From the NCBI GenBank assembly GCA_007859995.1, contig SMSL01000003.1, positions 186,001 to 250,000 on the forward strand: 64,000 nucleotides of DNA, given 5' to 3'. The notes under the pieces are model-generated. The model saw nothing but the letters and a program-made list of their open reading frames with translations, ran no database searches and was not told the DNA's origin. Shown here piece by piece: positions 59,501 to 64,000 of the stretch. The stretch comes from Candidatus Brocadiaceae bacterium S225 (GTDB lineage Bacteria > Planctomycetota > Brocadiia > Brocadiales > Scalinduaceae). The translations under genes and the position numbers were made by a program. Each line of letters begins with the position of its first letter. Within the stretch, counting starts at the first letter, position 1.

Positions 59501-60145
59501 GTGAGCGAAAAAAACGATAACTCAGATGAAAGCAGGAATGCCGTAAGGATTCCGGACTCCTTTACTATCAATTACAATATAGTTACGCAAAAGGAGTACA
59601 ATAAAAAAGCCTCCCTTTATATCAGCCGCCGTACAGCAAACAGATCAGCCGCCATAAGCAGTGATGCTCAAGCATTTGTTTTTGACTGGTCTCATATTGA
59701 GGCTGAAGTAGATTTTGACCCTGTGCTGGTCAAAATACTGTTTTATCTGGATCAGAAGGTTGACAAGGTTATTTCTAATCAGGAGAAGATACTAAAAAAA
59801 TTTGATACAGTGGAAGAGGTGCAGGACAAATCTGAAGCAGCAGAATGTATTGATATAAGCGGTTCCGGCGTCCGCATGCTCGTTGCAGAAGAGCTAAAGC
59901 CAGGTTCATTATTAGAGTTGACGATTGAGCCGCCCATCAATCCGCCTATACAAATTATACTTTTAGGAAAACTTTCGAGAGTATGCCAATCAAAGGACAA
60001 AGAAAATGACGGTTTTGAAGCTTCGATCACATTTACTGCTGTTAATGAAGATGACAGAGAGAATCTAATAAAATATATCTTTCAACGACAGCGCGAATTG
60101 ATTTCCTCCAGAAAGAAAAGCGAAGGTCTTTCTGCAAGCGCCTGA
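59501..60145 (+). CDS. PilZ-domain protein
   Basis: The 214-residue soluble protein starts at a GTG. The N-terminal ~115 residues are helical, and RRTANRSAAISSDAQAFVFD followed by VDKVISNQEKI resembles domains found before PilZ in related proteins. The C-terminal half has AECIDISGSGVRMLVAEELK ... GSLLELTIEPP ... LGKLSRVCQ, the PilZ fold. The usual RxxxR c-di-GMP motif is not clear, so c-di-GMP binding is uncertain. It is not in an operon. Confidence 0.7.
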   Translation: MSEKNDNSDESRNAVRIPDSFTINYNIVTQKEYNKKASLYISRRTANRSAAISSDAQAFVFDWSHIEAEVDFDPVLVKILFYLDQKVDKVISNQEKILKKFDTVEEVQDKSEAAECIDISGSGVRMLVAEELKPGSLLELTIEPPINPPIQIILLGKLSRVCQSKDKENDGFEASITFTAVNEDDRENLIKYIFQRQRELISSRKKSEGLSASA

Positions 60146-60193
60146 ATACTCCAGGTATTGTGGAACACTGCAGATAACGTTCTTAATCAAGGA

Positions 60194-60360
60194 GGGAGCA
60201 TTCCCAATTTTTTGTAAATCAGGTATTATACCCATGAATACGTGGATTCGGCCTCCGGCCTTAATCCACCCTACAAATAAGCAAACGTATGGTGCAAGGT
60301 AGGGTGGATTAAACGAAGTGAATCCACCTCTTTAATATACAATAAAATGGGAATGCTCCC
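60194..60360 (-). mobile_element. MITE-like element, copy 5 (with target duplication)
   Basis: The element is in the opposite orientation to copy 1. ATCAAGGA lies directly on both sides, an 8-bp target duplication. The right flank is shared with copy 6. Confidence 0.85.
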
Positions 60361-60510
60361 ATCAAGGATAAACTACTCATTAAACCAGGCAAGGAATAAA
60401 TGACTGATATGCTACTTAGTCTTCAACTTAAATTACACGAGAATCACCGACTCGCAAGCGATAACACGACTCAGAGTCTTTCAGCTTTTTGGATTGTACA
60501 GGAAATGAAT
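60361..60510. repeat. Duplicated segment carrying a relE 3' remnant (partner at 62195-62344)
   Basis: The ~150 bases after MITE copy 5 are almost identical to those after copy 6, up to GTACAGGAAATG. On the minus strand they encode the end of a RelE-type toxin (CYRLRVGDSRVI then stop). MITE plus flank were duplicated together. Confidence 0.8.
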
Positions 60511-60513
60511 TTT

Positions 60514-60561
60514 CCTCTCTTTCGAGAGGAGTCCAGTACTGGACTCCTCTCGAAAGAGAGG
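60514..60561. repeat. 48-base perfect palindrome, copy 2
   Basis: Two perfect 21-base arms meet at AGTACT. It begins CCTCTCTTTCGAGAGGAG, and each arm contains its own small palindrome TTTCGA-type core. The partner copy is at 47406-47453. Confidence 0.8.
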
Positions 60562-60592
60562 GAGGCGCCGGTTCAATCCGCATACCAGACCA

Positions 60593-60637
60593 GCAGAAAA
60601 AAGAGAATGCAGGGAAGGGATGAATTTTCCCCCTGCA
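60593..60637 (-). terminator. Intrinsic terminator of DGR target 2
   Basis: TGCAGGG and CCCTGCA arms with an AT-rich centre are followed on the minus strand by TTCTCTTTTTTC. It lies about 45 bases after the target 2 stop and is homologous to 44713-44750. Confidence 0.7.
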
Positions 60638-60679
60638 CCCCCTATTTAAATAATTTACCCCGTGAAACCTTCTTTTTAT

Positions 60680-61369
60680 CTATTTCACATGAGACCTGAG
60701 TTGCCGCCTTCTTCTTACACCATAGCCTGCCATCCCCGCAAGACCAATACCGAGTAACGCAATAGTCGCGGGTTCAGGCACGGCGGCGCCAACATCGCCG
60801 GAACGAACTGCCAGCGCGTACATGAAGTTGAAGCGCTTATCGTCCAGGTACTGGACGCCGTGGCCGAAGAAGAAGTCCCAGGCGAGGCTGGTATTAGCCG
60901 CATACTCCGTACCAGACCAGTAAAAAGAGGAAATTAAATGCTGAAAGTCTCCGGTGTTATTTAGGCCCCAATTCCCGTCGCCAGCATATGTACCGGTAAT
61001 GTCGTAGTACCCAAGATTCCCCAGCTCTGTGTAAAACAAATGCCCCAACTCACTGGTCGTGATGTTATAGCCGGCCGTTGTGGTGCCGTCATAGCCAGCC
61101 ACATACGGGCCATCCACCGTTGACGGCAGTCTCCAGTCGTCAAAAATGTCACCGCCGAAATCAACCGATAACCCACCTGCCCAGGATACCTGATTTGCCC
61201 AAGTGTCTGCAGCATTGGTATAATCATACCACGTGATGTCAAGGTCATCATCATAGATCAGACGATTACCCAGTGTGTCCGTTCCCCTGTTTATCAGGGT
61301 CGCACGCGCAGGGGTGGCCAGTACACACACTGCCAGCGCTGCCATTAATAAAAATAATATTCTTTTCAT
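60680..61369 (-). CDS. DGR target protein 2: DUF1566-like variable protein with PEP-CTERM anchor
   Basis: The 229-residue paralogue of target 1 has the same signal peptide and body (LIYDDDLDITWYDYT, FDDWRLPSTVDGPYV, GHLFYTELGN). It differs mainly in two stretches: the loop before the VR and the VR itself (YWSGTEYAANTSLAWDFFFG to FMYALAVRSG). The C-terminus is VPEPATIALLGIGLAGMAGY plus a basic tail, a PEP-CTERM signal. It lies ~16 kb from the RT and would be diversified in trans. The gene is complete. Confidence 0.88.
   Translation of the reverse strand: MKRILFLLMAALAVCVLATPARATLINRGTDTLGNRLIYDDDLDITWYDYTNAADTWANQVSWAGGLSVDFGGDIFDDWRLPSTVDGPYVAGYDGTTTAGYNITTSELGHLFYTELGNLGYYDITGTYAGDGNWGLNNTGDFQHLISSFYWSGTEYAANTSLAWDFFFGHGVQYLDDKRFNFMYALAVRSGDVGAAVPEPATIALLGIGLAGMAGYGVRRRRQLRSHVK
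60798..60930 (-). repeat. DGR variable repeat 2 (VR2)
   Basis: VR2 aligns to the TR with about 21 substitutions at adenines and about four at other bases (for example TCG to GCG and GGG to GCG), plus one inserted codon (ATG) near the 3' end. The 5' and 3' constant parts (TACTGGTCTGGTACGGAG and CTGGCAGTTCGTTCCGG) are identical to the TR. Confidence 0.9.
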
Positions 61370-61422
61370 CTTTGCTTTCCTCCTTCTCCAAATAAAGGTT
61401 AAAAAAATAGAAACAACAGAAA

Positions 61423-61611
61423 TTAAAAAAGGCCGGAAGGATACAAGAAAAAACCTGTATTCTTCCGGTCTTCATTATAGGGAACTGTTTTAATGACAGT
61501 CAAAACCGATTGATTGTTTAATAGATACGTCTTATTCGTGAGTGAGTGAGTGATCACAATGGCAGCGTCATAATACTCCCTTTCTTCAAATAATATGCCC
61601 TTGTTTCTCAT
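61423..61611 (-). CDS. Small upstream ORF with tetranucleotide tract (4 copies), in frame
   Basis: The ATG at 61611 has GGAAAG about 8 bases upstream. The 62-residue peptide reads MRNKGILFEEREYYDAAIVI then THSLTNKTYLLNNQSVLTVI and ends 53 bases before target 2. The GTGA tract (61538-61553) has four copies. It is the homologue of 47598-47693, which has eight copies and is frame-shifted. It could act as a leader peptide or be a phase-variable small protein. Confidence 0.5.
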   Translation of the reverse strand: MRNKGILFEEREYYDAAIVITHSLTNKTYLLNNQSVLTVIKTVPYNEDRKNTGFFLYPSGLF

Positions 61612-61739
61612 AACAATCTTTCCAATTATGTTGATCCGGTCACAAGATAAATGGACGCCTGACCAACGGCAGTTTGGTAGCTTCACCCCAACATTTTTAT
61701 GATATGGGCGGGATTCTGACAAATTTTGTTTTTAAAGTC

Positions 61740-62008
61740 AAGCAATAAATATGTATATGAAAATCCCAGAAAGAAATGGAAAACGTATTATAAAGAGAGC
61801 TGTCCATACAATATTAAAACTGAACCTGTGCAGATTAAAATATTGCAGGGAGAGGATAAGGGATTTTAAAGGAACGGTCATAAAGGGGTGGACCGGACAT
61901 TTCCGGTTGGAAGGCAAACCGGAACTCCTGCAGTTTGCCCTTGATACGGGATTGGGTTCGAGGAATAGTGCGGGATTCGGGTTTATTGAAAAGGTAGGGA
62001 AGCGGTAG
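61740..62008 (+). pseudogene. cas6: cas6 3' remnant with frameshift
   Basis: The C-terminal signature of the Cas6 CRISPR RNA endoribonuclease is clear: KGWTGHFRLEGKPELLQFAL then DTGLGSRNSAGFGFIEKV, with the glycine-rich loop typical of the family. Upstream, INIKTEPVQIK-like sequence continues in another frame (YNIKTEPVQIKILQGEDKGF), so a frameshift separates them. The N-terminal half is absent. No CRISPR array is visible in the window. A cas8-like gene begins 1.8 kb downstream. Confidence 0.7.
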
Positions 62009-62026
62009 CAGATACTATCTCTTTTT

Positions 62027-62194
62027 GGGAGCATTCCCAATTTTTTGTAAATCAGGTATGATACCCATGAATACGTGGATTCGGCCTCCGGCCTTAATCC
62101 ACCCTTACAAATAAGCAAACGTATGGTGCGAGGTAGGGTGGATTAAACGAAGTGAATCCACCTCTTTAATATACAATAAAATGGGAATGCTCCC
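62027..62194 (-). mobile_element. MITE-like element, copy 6
   Basis: Same orientation and nearly identical to copy 5. The right flank (ATCAAGGATAA) equals that of copy 5, while the left flank is the end of cas6; there is no target duplication, so this copy arose by duplication or recombination. Confidence 0.85.
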
Positions 62195-62262
62195 ATCAAG
62201 GATAATCTACTCATTTAAACCAGGCAAGGAATAAACGACTGATATGCTACTTAGTCTTCAAC

Positions 62263-62454
62263 TTAAATTACACGAGAATCACAGACTCGCAAGCGATAAC
62301 ACGACTCAGAGTCTTTCAGCTTTTTGGATTGTACAGGAAATGGATTTGTAGCAAGATTTTCAATTGCATGAAGAATTTTTGAAATATATTGTCTGTCGAT
62401 TCTTTTAAGATCGTGCTCCACTGATCCCTTAGGATTAATCTTAAATAAGCCCAT
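62263..62454 (-). pseudogene. RelE-type toxin, C-terminally truncated
   Basis: The 63 residues MGLFKINPKGSVEHDLKRID, then ISKILHAIENLATNPFPVQS, KKLKDSESCYRLRVCDSRVI match RelE/ParE up to the RVI strand. Normal members continue with YxIxDxxxxVxVxxIGHRxxVY; here a stop follows and the next codons (VED..VAYQ) are decayed before the MITE. The catalytic C-terminal residues are lost, so toxicity is unlikely. It overlaps the antitoxin by 14 bases. Confidence 0.7.
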
Positions 62455-62623
62455 CAGCTTTCAACCTATTTTTCAAATCAACAAAACTAATTGACGGCTC
62501 ATTTTTTCTCTCTGCAATAACCGATAAATCATGAATATCTTCCAAGAGCTTTTCATAATCTTCAACCGGTAAAATAACAGAGGTTTTCTTTCCTTCCTCG
62601 TCTACTATGAATTGAGTATTCAT
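62441..62623 (-). CDS. RelB/Phd-type antitoxin
   Basis: The start is the ATG at 62623 with AAGGAGG 6 bases upstream. The 60-residue protein has the Phd/YefM-like N-terminal DNA-binding strand (MNTQFIVDEEGKKTSVILPV), then EDYEKLLEDIHDLSVIAERK and a toxin-binding tail. Its cognate toxin gene follows but is truncated, so this is an orphan antitoxin that may only autoregulate. Confidence 0.7.
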   Translation of the reverse strand: MNTQFIVDEEGKKTSVILPVEDYEKLLEDIHDLSVIAERKNEPSISFVDLKNRLKADGLI

Positions 62624-63100
62624 TATTAACCTCCTTTTCAAAAATAACATCTATCAAGTTCGACATTATTATATGTCTTTATATTTTAAAACCTTAATAC
62701 GGTAACATCCCATAATCGGCCTTTTACTGTATATTCCACTTTTTGTCAAGATCTATTCTTTCCGTCAGGTGGCAATGACAGCAAAGCTGATTGACCTATT
62801 GACAATGAAATCTAAAACCAAATTCTTTCTCACATCACTCTTTGACTCCTTTGCGATCTTGGCGCTTTTTTGCCTGACTTGTCCGAACAACCTTACAGGG
62901 CGGGCGTGCTGTATGGCGGGAGCGAGAAAACATGTACTTTTTTCTTTCAGATTTTTGATACTAAGAAACAACTGACTGCTTCTTTTGTAAGTCCCATTTT
63001 AATCTTGATTTAACGAACCAATGCGTCTATTATGCCGCTAATAGCGGCAAGATCTACCCCTTTGATATACCATCCGATGAGGGGATATCAAAGGGGTGGC
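62624..63100. other. Intergenic region with a hairpin (63056-63097)
   Basis: No gene is supported. ACCCCTTTGATAT (63056-63068) and ATATCAAAGGGGT (63085-63097) form a 13-base perfect inverted repeat. A smaller GCCGCTAATAGCGGC palindrome precedes it. Confidence 0.5.
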
Positions 63101-63284
63101 GATCAAGAGTTTATACAGTTCCTTTCAATAGCCAAAGCGTCATGCGGTGAAGTACGTTCACAATTATACGTTGCCATGGACCAAAATTACATTAATAAAA
63201 TAAAGTGTGAACAAACTCTTCATCATGATTAACAACTTTATGGAATACCTGAAAGGCAGCAGATACAAAGGAATAAAGACATGA
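63101..63284 (+). pseudogene. Four-helix-bundle (23S rRNA IVP-type) protein remnant
   Basis: QEFIQFLSIAKASCGEVRSQ then LYVAMDQNYINKIKCEQ is read in one frame, and INNFMEYLKGSRYKGIKT then stop in another, together matching the last two helices of the S23/IVP four-helix family. The N-terminal half is missing. It is related in fold to the DGR Avd protein but is a separate common family. Confidence 0.55.
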
Positions 63285-63425
63285 ACGAAAAAGCACAAAA
63301 GAAGTGCTGGATACAATTATAAAAAAAATGAGGAATGAAAAAGGCGAAACAGCTTGAACGGCTTAAAGGGTTAAAACAGCTCGAACGGTTTTAACTGCTA
63401 AAACGGTTTAAGCAGTTAGTTTATT

Positions 63426-63557
63426 GTGAAAAGGCAGGGGAAAGAAGACTTTGAGAGGTGGGATGATTATATGGAGTGGAAATGGTATGAAAATGTCTTA
63501 CCAAGCTATCAAATCTCTTGCGAGGAAATATTAAAAGTAATTGAAGTGAAAATATGA
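63426..63557 (+). CDS. Small hypothetical ORF
   Basis: The 43-codon frame starts at GTG and includes KEDFERWDDYMEWKWYENVL. Its stop overlaps the start of the next ORF by four bases (ATGA), suggesting translational coupling. Acidic and aromatic; no family recognised. Too short for certainty. Confidence 0.35.
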   Translation: MKRQGKEDFERWDDYMEWKWYENVLPSYQISCEEILKVIEVKI

Positions 63558-63718
63558 ACAAAAATAAACCTGTACAAATGAAATACTGCGGTGAAAGGGA
63601 TAAGAAGGTTATCATTGTTTTTCCGGATGACGCAGAAGACGGGATATGGGAACACACTGTAGCTGAAGATTTTATGAAAGGATATTCCGAAAAGGATGCT
63701 GATTATGACAAACTATGA
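63554..63718 (+). CDS. Small hypothetical ORF
   Basis: The 54-residue acidic protein MNKNKPVQMKYCGERDKKVI, then IVFPDDAEDGIWEHTVAEDF ends just before the cas8-like gene. It overlaps the previous ORF. No family recognised. It may be part of the same transcript as the cas gene. Confidence 0.4.
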   Translation: MNKNKPVQMKYCGERDKKVIIVFPDDAEDGIWEHTVAEDFMKGYSEKDADYDKL

Positions 63719-63791
63719 TTTTGGCTAAAAGGAAAGTTTTGGAGTCAGTATAGGTTTGAATTTATTTAAAGGGTAAGGAACAGAGTAAATA

Positions 63792-64000
63792 ATGGAAAAC
63801 AAAATTGACGAAAATCAAAAGAATTTATTTAGATTTACAGGTAATCCGATTATTGATAATGGAATGTCGGTCTTAAGCATTATTGCTAAAAAAGAGAAAC
63901 TTGAAGATATACGTCCCAAAGATATTAAAGAAAATCTTGGTTCGTTTTTTGAGTCTATTAAATACCAGTTTAATGATTTAGATGCAACTAAGTCTGAACA
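63792..64000 (+). CDS. Cas8-like (Cst1/Cas8a1-type) CRISPR protein, partial
   Basis: Only the first 69 residues are in the window: MENKIDENQKNLFRFTGNPI, IDNGMSVLSIIAKKEKLEDI, RPKDIKENLGSFFESI. The opening FTGNPIIDNGMSVLS pattern matches the start of Cst1/Cas8-type large subunits (TGNPFVDxGIA), which recognise the PAM in type I-B Cascade. The cas6 remnant at 61740 supports a type I CRISPR locus here. The gene continues beyond the window, so its integrity is unknown. Confidence 0.55.
   Translation, partial: MENKIDENQKNLFRFTGNPIIDNGMSVLSIIAKKEKLEDIRPKDIKENLGSFFESIKYQFNDLDATKSE

Noticed and set aside
62769-62975. Overlapping 68-codon frames on both strands
   Set aside because: Both strands are open over the same stretch with no similarity or ribosome-binding site; intergenic.

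Overview
The window looks like a chromosomal segment of a Planctomycetota bacterium, probably from the Brocadiales (anammox) lineage. The genome is AT-rich. The housekeeping genes (groEL, lon, rpoD, pckG, nadA, glutamate dehydrogenase) sit beside several PEP-CTERM surface proteins, 2-hydroxyacyl-CoA dehydratase-type genes and many small mobile elements. The lineage is inferred from gene style only; no rRNA gene is present to confirm it.

Layout. 1-4.6 kb: membrane proteins (lipoprotein fragment, DUF502, CorA, PsiE-like) and a glutamate dehydrogenase. 4.7-9.8 kb: a decayed IS with truncated genes on both sides (pfkA, a coiled-coil protein), a DUF3494 PEP-CTERM protein and a tRNA-Val 3' fragment. 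9.8-15.9 kb: a DUF748 protein, broken DUF2141 and DUF3494 genes, a DUF3365 haem protein and a membrane protein. 16.5-25.1 kb: a single very large, GC-rich cyclic beta-glucan synthase-like gene that looks imported. 25.4-39 kb: rpoD, a 2-hydroxyacyl-CoA dehydratase pair, hsp20-lon, groEL and a toroid-fold PEP-CTERM protein. 39.8-42.2 kb: IS1182-like remnant and a C-terminal uvrA piece. 42.3-47.7 kb: a diversity-generating retroelement (DGR). 47.9-60.1 kb: a broken PIN toxin, nadA, a four-gene ATP-grasp/metallopeptidase operon, pckG, a LOG-family protein, small exported proteins and a PilZ protein. 60.2-64 kb: a second DGR target, a cas6 remnant, a truncated relE with its antitoxin, and the start of a cas8-like gene.

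The most notable system is the DGR. On the minus strand it has an Avd-like four-helix protein, an adenine-rich template repeat (TR) and a reverse transcriptase (RT) with a MutS-domain-I-like tail. Two target proteins carry variable repeats (VRs), one next to the cassette and one about 16 kb away. Differences between the TR and both VRs fall overwhelmingly at TR adenines. Both targets have a signal peptide, a DUF1566-like body ending in the VR, and then a PEP-CTERM anchor, so the diversified face is predicted to be exported and sorted. The RT gene has one in-frame UGA, and an IS91-like element separates target 1 from its terminator, so the cassette may be dying. Each target is preceded by a small ORF containing a GTGA tetranucleotide tract (8 versus 4 copies) that changes reading frame, a possible phase-variation switch.

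A family of six ~165-bp MITE-like elements is scattered through the window. They have GGGAGCATTCCCA terminal inverted repeats and, in four copies, 8-9-bp target duplications. Several have broken genes or taken part in local duplications.
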